64,000 bases of DNA, from the NCBI RefSeq assembly GCF_024748695.1, contig NZ_CP087176.1, forward strand, positions 6,255,501-6,319,500, in the 5' to 3' direction. Positions 28,716 through 38,513 of this stretch are shown piece after piece (positions within the stretch are counted from its first letter, which is position 1; every line of letters begins with the position of its first letter). The position numbers and the translations under genes are program-made. The stretch comes from Pseudomonas sp. B21-040. Its GTDB lineage: Bacteria; Pseudomonadota; Gammaproteobacteria; Pseudomonadales; Pseudomonadaceae. The notes under the pieces were generated by a model, which had not been told where the DNA came from, did not search any database, and was given only the letters and a program-made list of their open reading frames with translations.

Positions 28716-29555
28716 ATGGACGCCGATCAGGGCGAGTCGATCCGCTTCTGGCAAACCGCGCCGCTGGCCGGGGTCGAGTTGTTGTCCGCGCGCTACATTG
28801 AGCACCGCTTCGCACCCCATGTGCATGAGGGTTATGTGATCGGCATGATCATGGCCGGCGCCCAGCGTTATCGCTATCGCGGAGCCGAACACCTGGCCGG
28901 CAGTGGCACGCTGGTATTGATCAACCCGGATGAACTGCACACCGGCCACAAAGGCACGGAGGATGGCTGGTTGTACCGGGCGTTTTATCCGGACAGTAGC
29001 CAGTTACTTTCGTTGCTGGCGGAGCTGGAATTGCCGACCCACCACTTGCCGGCATTCGGCGCCACGCTGTATCGCGACCCGGACCTGGTGAAGGGTTTCT
29101 GCCAGCTGCATTGTCTGCTGGAAAGTCCATCCACGGCCCTGCAACAGCAAACCGTCTGGCGAGAAATGATGCTGTTATTGCTGCAACGACACGCGGCCGT
29201 GCCGATTGCCGGCAAACCCGGCAATGAGCATCGAGCGGTGACGCGGGCCAAGGATTTGCTGCATTCGCAGTTGGCGGCACCACCGTCACTGGAGGAATTG
29301 GCGGCGGCGGTGAACCTTTCACCGTTTCACTTTGCCCGGGTGTTCCGCCGAGCCACCGGCATGCCGCCGCACACCTGGCTGATGCAACAACGCATCGCCC
29401 GGGCCAGGGCACTGTTACAAAACGGGTGTTTGCCGCTGGAAGTGGCCACGCAATTGGGATTTGCCGACCAGAGTCATCTGAGCCGGCAGTTCAAGCAGGT
29501 TTATGGGGTGGGGCCGGGGGCGTATCGCAGTGCCCGGCAATCGCTCGGGAAATGA
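28716..29555 (+). CDS. AraC family transcriptional regulator
   Basis: 279-residue regulator with an N-terminal AraC-type cupin (HRFAPHVHEGYVIGMIMAGAQRYRYRGAEHLAGSGTLVLINPDELHTG) and a C-terminal double HTH (SLEELAAAVNLSPFHFARVFRRATGMPPHTWLMQQRIARAR ... LEVATQLGFADQSHLSRQFKQVYGVGPGAYR). The cupin suggests it senses a small ligand. No target operon lies adjacent apart from the hydrolase upstream, which it follows by three bases; its target is unknown. Confidence 0.92.
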   Translation: MDADQGESIRFWQTAPLAGVELLSARYIEHRFAPHVHEGYVIGMIMAGAQRYRYRGAEHLAGSGTLVLINPDELHTGHKGTEDGWLYRAFYPDSSQLLSLLAELELPTHHLPAFGATLYRDPDLVKGFCQLHCLLESPSTALQQQTVWREMMLLLLQRHAAVPIAGKPGNEHRAVTRAKDLLHSQLAAPPSLEELAAAVNLSPFHFARVFRRATGMPPHTWLMQQRIARARALLQNGCLPLEVATQLGFADQSHLSRQFKQVYGVGPGAYRSARQSLGK

Positions 29556-29563
29556 GCATTACT

Positions 29564-29650
29564 GTCGGAGTGAGCCTGCTCGCGATAGCGGTGGGTCAGT
29601 CGACATCGATGCTGACTGTCACACCGCTATCGCGAGCAGGCTCGCTCCAC
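29564..29650. repeat. REP pair between araC-type gene and sulfurtransferase
   Basis: Long inverted arms of about 29 bases, starting GTCGGAGTGAGCCTGCTCGC on the left and ending in its near-reverse complement GCGAGCAGGCTCGCTCCAC on the right, about 28 bases apart. It lies between convergent genes and can form an extended hairpin in both transcripts. Confidence 0.85.
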
Positions 29651-29665
29651 AGGGTAAGGTTGCGT

Positions 29666-30520
29666 TTATTCGCCGGTAGCAACGCCCCGCGCAGGATCGT
29701 TGATCCACTCGCTCCACGATCCGGCATACAACGTCCCCAACGGATAACCCGCCAGGCACAGCGCAAACAGGTTGTGGCACGCCGTTACGCCTGAACCGCA
29801 GTACGCCACCAGATCGTTCGGCGAGCGATCGGCAAGTTTTGCGGCAAAACGCTGCTTGAGCTGATCCGCCGGCAGGAATCGCCCATCGGCGCCAAGGTTG
29901 TCGGTAAAGGCTGCACATTGCGCACCCGGAATATGCCCGGCAATCGGATCGATAGGCTCAACTTCGCCTTTGAAACGCGGCAAGCCACGGGCATCCAGCA
30001 AGGTCAGCGCAGGCTGGCCGAGACGTTGCAGAAGTTGTTGCGCATTCAGGGTCAACGCGTTGTCCGGCACACCGGTGAAGGTGCCCCGCTTGCTCTCGCA
30101 CGCATCCAGGCTCAGCGGCAACCCCGCCGCGTGCCAGGCCTTGAGCCCGCCATCCAGAATGAACACGCCATCACGCTTGCCCAGCCATGCCAGCAACCAC
30201 CAGGCCCGTGCTGCGTAGGCACCCGGACCGTCATCATACAAAACCACTTCACTGTCAGCGTTGATGCCCCAGGCTTGCAGGCGTTCGATCAAGTCTTCAG
30301 GTTTGGGCAAGGGATGACGCCCGGTGACCCCCTTGACCACAACACCACTCAAATCACCTTCCAGATCGGCAAAGCTCGACCCGGCGATGTGCCCTTCGGC
30401 ATAGCTACGCTGGCCATAGTCCGGGTCTTCGAGGGCAAAACGACAATCCAGAATCACCAGCCCCGACTGCTCCTTTTTCAGGTCCAGTGCTTGCGGGCTG
30501 ATCAGTTGCGCAATGGGCAT
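29666..30520 (-). CDS. sseA: 3-mercaptopyruvate sulfurtransferase-like rhodanese
   Basis: 284-residue protein with two rhodanese domains. The active-site loop in the second domain reads VAYCGSGVTACHN with Cys at about 241. A CG(S/T)GVT loop is typical of mercaptopyruvate sulfurtransferases, whereas thiosulfate enzymes usually have CRKGVT, so mercaptopyruvate is the likely donor. The first domain is the non-catalytic one. ATG at 30520. A TetR gene lies 35 bases upstream on the same strand. Confidence 0.87.
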   Translation of the reverse strand: MPIAQLISPQALDLKKEQSGLVILDCRFALEDPDYGQRSYAEGHIAGSSFADLEGDLSGVVVKGVTGRHPLPKPEDLIERLQAWGINADSEVVLYDDGPGAYAARAWWLLAWLGKRDGVFILDGGLKAWHAAGLPLSLDACESKRGTFTGVPDNALTLNAQQLLQRLGQPALTLLDARGLPRFKGEVEPIDPIAGHIPGAQCAAFTDNLGADGRFLPADQLKQRFAAKLADRSPNDLVAYCGSGVTACHNLFALCLAGYPLGTLYAGSWSEWINDPARGVATGE

Positions 30521-30555
30521 AACGGGCTCCAGTGATTAAGTCGAATTGAGTCTTA

Positions 30556-31224
30556 CTACACTTCTTCCAGTGCCTGGGCCAACGGCACATAAAACTCTTC
30601 GCAGAGTGCATTGACCGCGTCGCGGGATTGATCCGTGACAAACCCGGCCTCAAGCACCAGCACCTGATACACACCCCGTTTGATGGCCTGCTCGCTCAGG
30701 TGGTTGGAATTCTCCCGCGTGGTGCACAGGAACCGCACCCAGGACGTCAGGATGATCCACGCATTGAGCGTCAGGGACTCAATCTGAACCTTGTCCATTT
30801 GCAGGATGCCGGCCTCGACGAAGGCCGCGTAGATGTGCGTGCCATGAATCAGGCAGCGCTGGGAAAACCGTCGGTACCGGGCCGCCAGTTCGGGATCGCT
30901 GTCGAGCAAGTGCTCGAGGTCGCGATGCAAAAACCGGTAGCGCCACATGGCCGCCAGCAGCTCCTGAAGGTAGAAGCGCTTGTCCTCGACCGTAGACGCG
31001 CGCCCCTGAGGGGGGCGCAGGAAGCTGTCCACCAGGCTTTCGTACTCACTGAACAACACGGCGATGATCGCCTGCTTGTTGGGGAAGTGGTAGTACAGGT
31101 TGCCCGGTGAAATTTCCATGTGGGCGGCAATGTGGTTGGTGCTGATGCTGCGCTCACCCTGCTGATTGAACAGCTCCAGGCTGTTCTGCACGATGCGCTC
31201 GCTGGTTTTGATCCGAGGGGCCAT
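30556..31224 (-). CDS. TetR family transcriptional regulator
   Basis: 222-residue regulator. The N-terminal HTH is at about 20-60 (RSISTNHIAAHMEISPGNLYYHFPNKQAIIAVLF). The long helical ligand domain is of the kind seen in regulators of aldehyde/alcohol or lipid genes. It is divergent from the aldehyde dehydrogenase operon; the intervening 165 bases hold an inverted repeat overlapping a promoter, so it most likely represses that operon and perhaps itself. Confidence 0.9.
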   Translation of the reverse strand: MAPRIKTSERIVQNSLELFNQQGERSISTNHIAAHMEISPGNLYYHFPNKQAIIAVLFSEYESLVDSFLRPPQGRASTVEDKRFYLQELLAAMWRYRFLHRDLEHLLDSDPELAARYRRFSQRCLIHGTHIYAAFVEAGILQMDKVQIESLTLNAWIILTSWVRFLCTTRENSNHLSEQAIKRGVYQVLVLEAGFVTDQSRDAVNALCEEFYVPLAQALEEV

Positions 31225-31309
31225 GGCTTGAGCTTTAATTCAGAGTGCGATGACGGGCATCTTACGACCTATCCGCAAGCGGATGAAACAACCCCGCGCA
31301 AGATGTCAT

Positions 31310-31338
31310 TTGACTTTATAGAGCATAGACTCTAAAAA
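31310..31338 (+). promoter_or_regulatory. Promoter and candidate TetR operator for the aldehyde dehydrogenase operon
   Basis: TTGACT (31310-31315), a 17-base spacer and TAAAAA (31333-31338) form a sigma-70-like promoter. The inverted repeat TAGAG-N6-CTCTA (31319-31334) sits in the spacer and touches the -10 box, where a repressor would block polymerase. The divergent TetR gene is the obvious candidate binder. Confidence 0.55.
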
Positions 31339-31373
31339 GTGCCTCACTACAATAAAAAGTGCCTCACTACAAT
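31334..31373. repeat. 20-bp perfect tandem duplication in the aldehyde dehydrogenase leader
   Basis: AAAAAGTGCCTCACTACAAT occurs twice head to tail with no mismatch, directly after the predicted operator and before the ribosome binding site (GGAG, 31380-31383). It contains the inner palindrome GTGcctCAC. The perfect identity suggests a recent duplication. Confidence 0.95.
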
Positions 31374-31389
31374 AAATCCGGAGCCGATC

Positions 31390-32820
31390 ATGACTGCTGA
31401 CATCGCCTACCTCCAGAGCTTGAATCAGCCTCTGGAAGAAATGCAGGCACTGTTCGACGCGCAACGCGCAGCTTACGCCGCCAACCCGATGCCGCCTGCT
31501 GCCCAGCGCCAGCAATGGCTGAAGGCCCTGCGCGATCTGTTGAGCAGCGAACGTCAGGCCTTGATCGAGGCTATCAGCCAGGATTTCAGCCACCGCAGCG
31601 CCGACGAAACCCTGCTCGCTGAACTGATGCCCAGCCTTCACGGCATCCATTACGCCAGCCAGCACCTCAAGGGCTGGATGAAGGCCTCGCGACGTAAAGT
31701 GGGCATCGCTTTCCAGCCCGCGGCGGCCAAAGTGGTGTACCAACCGCTGGGCGTGGTGGGTGTGATCGTGCCCTGGAACTACCCGTTGTACCTGGCCATC
31801 GGTCCATTGGTAGGCGCGCTGTCGGCCGGTAACCGAGTGATGCTCAAACTCAGCGAATCAACCCCCGCCACCGGCGCACTGCTCAAGGAACTGTTCGCCC
31901 GGATCTTCCCTCAGGACCTGGTCTGCGTGGTGCTGGGCGAAGCCGATGTCGGCGTCGCATTCTCCCGCCTGCGTTTCGATCACCTGCTGTTCACCGGTGC
32001 CACCAGCATCGGCAAACACGTGATGCGTGCGGCGGCCGAGAACCTCACCCCGGTCACCTTGGAACTCGGCGGCAAGTCCCCGGCCATCGTGTCCCACGAC
32101 GTGCCCCTCAAAGACGCCGCCGAACGCATCGCCTTCGGCAAAACCCTGAACGCCGGGCAAACCTGCGTGGCCCCGGACTACGTACTGGTGCCGGAAGACC
32201 GCGTGGGCGGGTTTGTCGAAGCCTATCGCCAGGTGGTTCGCGGTTTTTATCCGACACTGGCTGACAACCCGGACTACACCGCCATCATCAACGAGCGGCA
32301 ACTGGCGCGCCTCAGCGGCTACGTCAGCGATGCCACCAGCAAAGGTGCGCTGCTGATCCCGCTGTTCGATCAAGGTCAGGGCCGTCGCATGAGCCACAGC
32401 CTGCTGCTCAATGTCACCGACGACATGACGGTGATGCAGGACGAAATCTTCGGCCCGCTGCTGCCGATCGTGCCGTACAAGCATCTGGACGAGGCGTTTG
32501 CCTACATCAACCAACGCCCTCGCCCACTGGCGCTGTACTACTTCGGCTACGACAAGCGTGAACAAAACCGTGTGCTCCACGAAACCCATTCCGGCGGGGT
32601 TTGCCTCAATGACACCCTGCTCCATGTCGCCCAAGACGACATGCCGTTTGGCGGTATCGGCGCTTCGGGCATGGGCCATTACCACGGCCACGAAGGCTTC
32701 ATGACCTTCAGCAAGGCGAAAGGTGTACTGATCAAGCAGCGGTTCAACGCGGCAAAACTGATCTACCCGCCGTACGGAAAGTCCATTCAAAAACTGATCC
32801 AGAAACTGTTCATCCGCTAA
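31390..32820 (+). CDS. Coniferyl-aldehyde-dehydrogenase-like aldehyde dehydrogenase
   Basis: 476-residue NAD(P)-dependent aldehyde dehydrogenase, shorter than the 490-500-residue classical enzymes and most like the coniferyl aldehyde / fatty aldehyde type. The general base Glu is at about 225 in VTLELGGKSPAIV. The nucleophile Cys is at about 259 in LNAGQTCVAPDYVLV. GVVGVIVPWNYPLYLAIGPL and the C-terminal GGIGASGMGHYHG...FMTFSKAKGV are conserved. I chose the ATG at 31390 after GGAG. It probably oxidises the aldehyde made by the GMC oxidoreductase two genes on. Confidence 0.9.
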   Translation: MTADIAYLQSLNQPLEEMQALFDAQRAAYAANPMPPAAQRQQWLKALRDLLSSERQALIEAISQDFSHRSADETLLAELMPSLHGIHYASQHLKGWMKASRRKVGIAFQPAAAKVVYQPLGVVGVIVPWNYPLYLAIGPLVGALSAGNRVMLKLSESTPATGALLKELFARIFPQDLVCVVLGEADVGVAFSRLRFDHLLFTGATSIGKHVMRAAAENLTPVTLELGGKSPAIVSHDVPLKDAAERIAFGKTLNAGQTCVAPDYVLVPEDRVGGFVEAYRQVVRGFYPTLADNPDYTAIINERQLARLSGYVSDATSKGALLIPLFDQGQGRRMSHSLLLNVTDDMTVMQDEIFGPLLPIVPYKHLDEAFAYINQRPRPLALYYFGYDKREQNRVLHETHSGGVCLNDTLLHVAQDDMPFGGIGASGMGHYHGHEGFMTFSKAKGVLIKQRFNAAKLIYPPYGKSIQKLIQKLFIR

Positions 32821-32848
32821 CGATCGCCACCACCGGGTAAAAACAATA

Positions 32849-33394
32849 ATGAGCCCAAGCCTGACCGATACACCCGCGCTGTCACGGCGCGGCCTGCTGA
32901 AATTCAGCCTCGGCGCCACCGCCTTTCTCGCCACCGCCGGACTGGGTGCGAGCCTCAGCGGCTGCTCGTCGAGTGTTGCGGCGAACGGCTTCGTGATCCT
33001 GCGCAGCGGCGATCTGCTGTTTTTGCGCGCACTGATCCCGGTGATGCTCGAGGGCAGCGTCGCCGCCGGGAAGATGCCGGCATCGGTCGACGAGACCTTG
33101 CACTGCCTGGATAACGCCTTGAATCACCTGTCGCCGGAAATGCTCAAGCTGACCCAGCAATTGTTCGATGTGCTGGGAATGACGGTGACGCGCGGCCCGC
33201 TGACCGGCATCTGGGGCAGTTGGGAAAACGCCAGCAGCGAAGAGATCCGGCATTTTCTCGATCGTTGGGAAAACAGTTCATTGAGCTTGTTGCGCATGGG
33301 GCATAGCTCATTGCTGCAACTGGTGATGATGGCGTGGTACAGCCGGGCGGAGTCGTGGGTGCATTGCGGATATCCCGGGCCGCCTGCCGTTTGA
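32849..33394 (+). CDS. TAT-exported lipoprotein, small subunit-like
   Basis: 181-residue protein with a twin-arginine signal (SRRGLLKFSLGATAFLATAGLG, Arg13-Arg14) ending in a lipobox-like SLSGC with Cys39. The mature part is helical with no cofactor motif. Its place between an aldehyde dehydrogenase and a GMC oxidoreductase resembles small helper subunits of membrane sugar/alcohol dehydrogenases (gluconate 2-dehydrogenase subunit 3 type), which carry a flavoprotein to the periplasm. That role is inferred. Confidence 0.75.
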   Translation: MSPSLTDTPALSRRGLLKFSLGATAFLATAGLGASLSGCSSSVAANGFVILRSGDLLFLRALIPVMLEGSVAAGKMPASVDETLHCLDNALNHLSPEMLKLTQQLFDVLGMTVTRGPLTGIWGSWENASSEEIRHFLDRWENSSLSLLRMGHSSLLQLVMMAWYSRAESWVHCGYPGPPAV

Positions 33395-33431
33395 GACCGA
33401 GGCGCCCCTCTCGTCGGAATGCCGCCCAGAC

Positions 33432-33518
33432 CAAGCCCGGCTCCCACAGGGGTTTGAGTCGTTCATAAAAGGGTGGCCCACCTCAAATCCTGTGGGAGCC
33501 GGGCTTGCCCGCGATGGC
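33432..33518. repeat. REP pair inside the oxidoreductase operon
   Basis: Inverted REP-like units CAAGCCCGGCTCCCACAGG and CCTGTGGGAGCCGGGCTTGC, about 38 bases apart, in the 170-base gap between the TAT lipoprotein gene and the GMC gene. Because it lies inside an apparent operon it may lower downstream expression or stabilise the upstream message. Confidence 0.85.
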
Positions 33519-33564
33519 GCCAGTCGCCTCACCACCAAAAACAAAATAAAAAGAGAACTTGAAG

Positions 33565-35160
33565 ATGCCTGTACCCGATCCGTTCCGAGAAGGCCTGTCC
33601 CGTGGCTGGAAAACCTACAATGGCTCGCAACTGACCCAAGACCTGACCCTCGAAGCGGATGTGGCGATCATCGGCAGCGGTGCCGGCGGTGGTACCACGG
33701 CTGAAATCCTCAGTGCGGCCGGCTACAAAGTGCTGCTGATCGAAGAAGGCCCGCTCAAGACCAGCAGCGACTTCAAGATGCTCGAAGACCAGGCCTACAC
33801 CAGCCTCTATCAGGAAGGCATCGGGCGCATGAGCAAGGATGGCGCGATCACCATCCTCCAGGGCCGGGCCGTGGGCGGCACCACGCTGATCAACTGGACG
33901 TCGAGCTTTCGCACGCCGACCCCGACGCTCGAACACTGGGCCAAGGAGCACGATGTCAAAGGCCACTCCCCCGCCGAAATGGCGCCGTGGTTCGAGAAAA
34001 TGGAACAACGCCTCGGTGTCGCACCGTGGAGGGTGCCGCCCAACGCCAACAACGATGTGATCCGCAAAGGCTGTGAAAAACTCGGTTACAGCTGGCACGT
34101 CATTCCGCGCAACGTGCGTGGCTGCTGGAACCTGGGCTATTGCGGCATGGGCTGCCCGACCAACGCCAAGCAATCGATGCTGGTCACGACCATTCCCGCC
34201 ACGCTGGAAAAAGGTGGTGAGCTGTTGTACCTGGCCCGCGCGCAACAGCTATCGATCAAGGACGGCAAAGTCACCGGCTTGCAGTGCGTTGCGATGGATG
34301 ACCGTTGCGTTGCGCCGGCCGGACGCACGATCACGGTCAAGGCGCGGCATTTCGTATTGGCCGGCGGCGGCATCAACAGCCCGGCGCTGCTCCTGCGTTC
34401 CGACGCGCCCGATCCCCATAAACGCCTGGGCAAACGGACGTTTTTGCATTTGGTGAACATGTCCGCCGCCTTGTTCGACGAGGTGGTCAACCCGTTCTAC
34501 GGCGCGCCCCAGTCGATCTATTCCGACCATTTCCAATGGCAGGACGGCACCACCGGCAAGATGTCCTACAAACTTGAAGTCCCGCCGCTGCACCCGGCGC
34601 TGGCGACGACCCTGCTTGGTGGTTTCGGCACGGAAAACGCCCAGCACATGGAGCACCTGCCCCATACCCATGCGATGTTGGCGCTGTTGCGCGACGGTTT
34701 TCATCCAGAGAGCACCGGCGGTAGCGTCGAGCTGCGCGGCGACAATACGCCGGTGCTCGACTATCAGGTCTCGCCCTATGCCTGGGAGGGCCTGCGCCGA
34801 GCCTTTCACAGCATGGCCGAGATCCAGTTTGCCGGCGGCGCCAGTGCGGTCATGCCCATGCACGCCGACGCTCGCTACGTGAAAACCCTGGCTGAAGCAC
34901 GCACGCTGATCGATGGCTTGAGCCTTGAGCTGTATCGCACACGCCTGGGCAGTGCCCATGTGATGGGCGGTTGCGCGATGGGCGAAGATCCGAAAAACGC
35001 CGTGACCGACAGCCTTGGACGTCATCATCAACTGAGCAATCTGTCGATCCATGATGGCTCACTGTTTCCCACCAGCATTGGTGCGAACCCGCAATTGTCG
35101 GTCTATGGGCTGACAGCGCAATTGGCCACTTCGCTGGCCGAACGTTTGAAAAACCCATAA
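33565..35160 (+). CDS. GMC family FAD-dependent oxidoreductase
   Basis: 531-residue glucose-methanol-choline oxidoreductase. The FAD motif AIIGSGAGGGTTAEILSAAG is at about 35-54. GRAVGGTTLINWTSSFRTP and a Cys-rich GCWNLGYCGMGCPTNAK follow. The C-terminal catalytic region reads GSAHVMGGCAMGEDPKNAVTD ... GASPQ-like SIGANPQLSVYGL. It likely oxidises a primary alcohol to an aldehyde that the dehydrogenase in the same operon turns to acid. I chose the ATG at 33565. Confidence 0.9.
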   Translation: MPVPDPFREGLSRGWKTYNGSQLTQDLTLEADVAIIGSGAGGGTTAEILSAAGYKVLLIEEGPLKTSSDFKMLEDQAYTSLYQEGIGRMSKDGAITILQGRAVGGTTLINWTSSFRTPTPTLEHWAKEHDVKGHSPAEMAPWFEKMEQRLGVAPWRVPPNANNDVIRKGCEKLGYSWHVIPRNVRGCWNLGYCGMGCPTNAKQSMLVTTIPATLEKGGELLYLARAQQLSIKDGKVTGLQCVAMDDRCVAPAGRTITVKARHFVLAGGGINSPALLLRSDAPDPHKRLGKRTFLHLVNMSAALFDEVVNPFYGAPQSIYSDHFQWQDGTTGKMSYKLEVPPLHPALATTLLGGFGTENAQHMEHLPHTHAMLALLRDGFHPESTGGSVELRGDNTPVLDYQVSPYAWEGLRRAFHSMAEIQFAGGASAVMPMHADARYVKTLAEARTLIDGLSLELYRTRLGSAHVMGGCAMGEDPKNAVTDSLGRHHQLSNLSIHDGSLFPTSIGANPQLSVYGLTAQLATSLAERLKNP

Positions 35161-35188
35161 GAATGGAGAATATTCGTATCGTCTATAG

Positions 35189-36109
<921 letters not shown>

Positions 36110-36130
36110 GATTTTTTCTGCCTGCCATGC

Positions 36131-36204
36131 CGCCATCGCGAGCAAGCTCGGTTCCTACAGTTGATCGCGTGAACTTGTAGGAGCCGAGCTTGCTCCGGGC
36201 GGCG
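36131..36204. repeat. REP pair between ferredoxin and a small exported protein gene
   Basis: Inverted REP-like units CATCGCGAGCAAGCTCGG and GGAGCCGAGCTTGCTCCGGG about 15 bases apart. It lies between convergent genes. Confidence 0.8.
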
Positions 36205-36248
36205 TTCCGACGATGAGGCCATCAGCCACACCAAAGATATAACTGCCT

Positions 36249-36572
36249 TCATTCCTGCTGCTCAAACCCCTCCCCGATACACCCCAGGCATCGCACGAAT
36301 GCGGCTTTCGCCGGATCAACGACCAACGCCTGTCCCGCATCGCCCACCCCGCCACCCAGCGCGGTAAACGGCAAAGACACCACAAACACGCCCGCACCAA
36401 TCACCGTCGCGACGACCAACAAAGGTCGGGCAATCAGCAAATCACCGATCATGGCGTACGCCGGAGGATTGTGGATGGTGTAGAGCGGATCGCCACTGCC
36501 ACTGCTGGACGCCAGCGCGGAGGTACTCACGCTCAACAGCAAAACAACGGCAAGGGTTCGAAAAAGACTCAT
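36249..36572 (-). CDS. Small exported/membrane protein of unknown function
   Basis: 107-residue protein with a clear signal peptide (about 1-21, [16 protein letters not shown]) and one further hydrophobic stretch ([27 protein letters not shown]), so it is a secreted or membrane-anchored product. Two Cys in CLGC lie near the C-terminus. I do not recognise a named family. Similar genes sit near mutM in pseudomonads. It follows mutM on the same strand after 54 bases or more. Confidence 0.75.
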   Translation of the reverse strand: MSLFRTLAVVLLLSVSTSALASSSGSGDPLYTIHNPPAYAMIGDLLIARPLLVVATVIGAGVFVVSLPFTALGGGVGDAGQALVVDPAKAAFVRCLGCIGEGFEQQE

Positions 36573-36626
36573 GGCACGGTCCTTATGCGAGGCAGTGAGA
36601 ACACTGACTATAGACCGTGGGGTTTT

Positions 36627-37439
36627 TCAGCTCTGACAGCGTGGGCAAAAGACGCTGGCGCGCTGGCCGAGCTTCACATCCCGCAGTTCTGTACCGCAGA
36701 CCTTGCAGGGCTCATGGCCTCGACCGTACACAAACAGTTCCTGCTGGAAGTAACCCGGCTGACCGTCACCCCCGATGAAGTCGCGCAGGGTGGTGCCGCC
36801 ACGCTCGATGGCCGCGGCGAGGATGCGTTTGATCTCGATCGCCAGTTTCAAATATCGCGCCCGGGAGATGCTTTTGGCTTCGCGGCGCGGATCGATGCCG
36901 GCGGCGAACAGCGCTTCAGTCGCGTAGATATTGCCGACACCCACCACCACTGCGTTATCCATGATGAACGGCTTGACCGCCATGGATCGCCCGCGCGACT
37001 GCTGGAACAGGCGTTCGCCGTCGAACAGGTCGGTCAACGGTTCCGGCCCCAGGCGAATCAACAATTCGTGGTTAAGCGGGTCGAGGCTCCAGAGCATTGC
37101 GCCAAACCGGCGCGGGTCGGTGTAACGTAGCGCCAGCCCGGACTCCAGCTCGATATCCACATGCTCGTGCTTGGCCGCCGGCAGTCCGGCTTCCACCAAG
37201 CGTAAATTCCCCGACATGCCCAAATGGCTGATCAGTGTGCCGACTTCGGCATTGATCAGCAGGTACTTGGCACGCCGTTCCACCAGCACGATGCGCTGCC
37301 CGGACAAGCGCACATCGAGGTCTTCGGGAATCGGCCAGCGCAAACGCCGGTCACGCACGATCACCCGGCAGACCCGCTGGCCTTCCAGGTACGGCGCAAT
37401 CCCGCGGCGGGTGGTTTCGACTTCTGGCAGTTCAGGCAT
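36627..37439 (-). CDS. mutM: Formamidopyrimidine-DNA glycosylase (Fpg/MutM)
   Basis: 270-residue base-excision repair glycosylase/AP lyase for 8-oxoguanine and formamidopyrimidines. The N-terminal PELPEVETT supplies the catalytic Pro and Glu. [11 protein letters not shown] and the H2TH region ([22 protein letters not shown]) are intact. The C-terminal zinc finger has four Cys (PCKVCGTEL ... FCPRCQ). Length is typical. Confidence 0.97.
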   Translation of the reverse strand: MPELPEVETTRRGIAPYLEGQRVCRVIVRDRRLRWPIPEDLDVRLSGQRIVLVERRAKYLLINAEVGTLISHLGMSGNLRLVEAGLPAAKHEHVDIELESGLALRYTDPRRFGAMLWSLDPLNHELLIRLGPEPLTDLFDGERLFQQSRGRSMAVKPFIMDNAVVVGVGNIYATEALFAAGIDPRREAKSISRARYLKLAIEIKRILAAAIERGGTTLRDFIGGDGQPGYFQQELFVYGRGHEPCKVCGTELRDVKLGQRASVFCPRCQS

Positions 37440-37467
37440 GGCGCACTCGAATCAGGCTATCCAACAC

Positions 37468-38337
37468 TCAGCGGTGAGTGCCAAGGTCGCGAATCGTTTG
37501 CTTGAGCGTCTCGAAGTCGTAGTCCGAGAGGCCGACATAGTCGAGCACCAGATGCCCGATGCTGTTCCATTCGTGGTCTTCGGTCTGGTTGCCCAACACC
37601 CGGTAGGACGCACAAATGTGCTCGGCCATCTTCAGGATCGCCAGCAGATTCTTGAGCTGGGCATTGCGCGACGACTCATCGCTGAAGATCGCCAACGCGT
37701 TGTGGTGATTGGCGATAGCGGCGGTCACATGGTCCGGCAGACGCCAGGACTTGGCAGTGTAGTAGCCGACCACGGCGTGGTTGGTGTTGAACACCCGGTT
37801 CTCGGTGTCCACCACTCGGCACTCGGGGCCGGCATTGGCGTAAGCCTGTTCGAGCACGGTCATGTACTCAGGGAAACGCTGAAGCATCAACGGCACGCCA
37901 CAATCGTGGAACAACCCCAGGGCATACGCTTCATCGCCGGCCTGCGCACCAATCCGCTTGGCCAGCGTCAGGCAGGTCATCGCCACGTCTTGAGCCGTGT
38001 CCCAGAAACGGTTCAAGGTAACGATGGTGTCGTCATTCATCTCACCCTTGATCGACTGCGCGTTGATCAGGTTGATGATTGAACGACTGCCCAGCAGGTT
38101 CACCGCACGCTGGATCGAGGTGATCTTGTTGCTCAAGCCGTAATACGGCGAGTTGACGATTTTCAACAAGGAGCCAGAGAGGCCCGGGTCCTGGGAGATC
38201 AGCTTCGCGATCACTTCCAGGTCCGGGTCGGGCATGTACTGCTCCATCTGCAAATCCACCATGATTTGCGGCTGGGCGGGCACGCTGATGCCTTGCAGGG
38301 ACTGTTGAATCTGTTCGGTAGTCAGCTCTTGGGACAT
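37468..38337 (-). CDS. HDOD domain signalling protein
   Basis: 289-residue HDOD-domain protein, an HD-related fold usually without hydrolase activity that occurs in bacterial signalling. LEVIAKLISQDPGLSGSLLKIVNSPYYGLSNKITSIQRAVNLLGSRSIINLI is the canonical N-terminal HDOD half. LGLFHDCGVPLM keeps only part of the HD motif. It is a stand-alone domain without an attached GGDEF or EAL domain. It is divergent from rlmI. Confidence 0.9.
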   Translation of the reverse strand: MSQELTTEQIQQSLQGISVPAQPQIMVDLQMEQYMPDPDLEVIAKLISQDPGLSGSLLKIVNSPYYGLSNKITSIQRAVNLLGSRSIINLINAQSIKGEMNDDTIVTLNRFWDTAQDVAMTCLTLAKRIGAQAGDEAYALGLFHDCGVPLMLQRFPEYMTVLEQAYANAGPECRVVDTENRVFNTNHAVVGYYTAKSWRLPDHVTAAIANHHNALAIFSDESSRNAQLKNLLAILKMAEHICASYRVLGNQTEDHEWNSIGHLVLDYVGLSDYDFETLKQTIRDLGTHR

Positions 38338-38513
38338 AAGTACACACTCTGGGCCAGGCGCAGATTCTAGCTTCTAAAAGTTGGATCCGACACCTTGGAC
38401 GGTCCATCTGTTGAAGTTTCATCTTCAGCCGCGACCTTCACCGCATGTCCATCCGCCAAACCGTGGCCTTGCGCAACACGCTATACTCCCGCTCTTTTTT
38501 CCGGAGCGACGTC

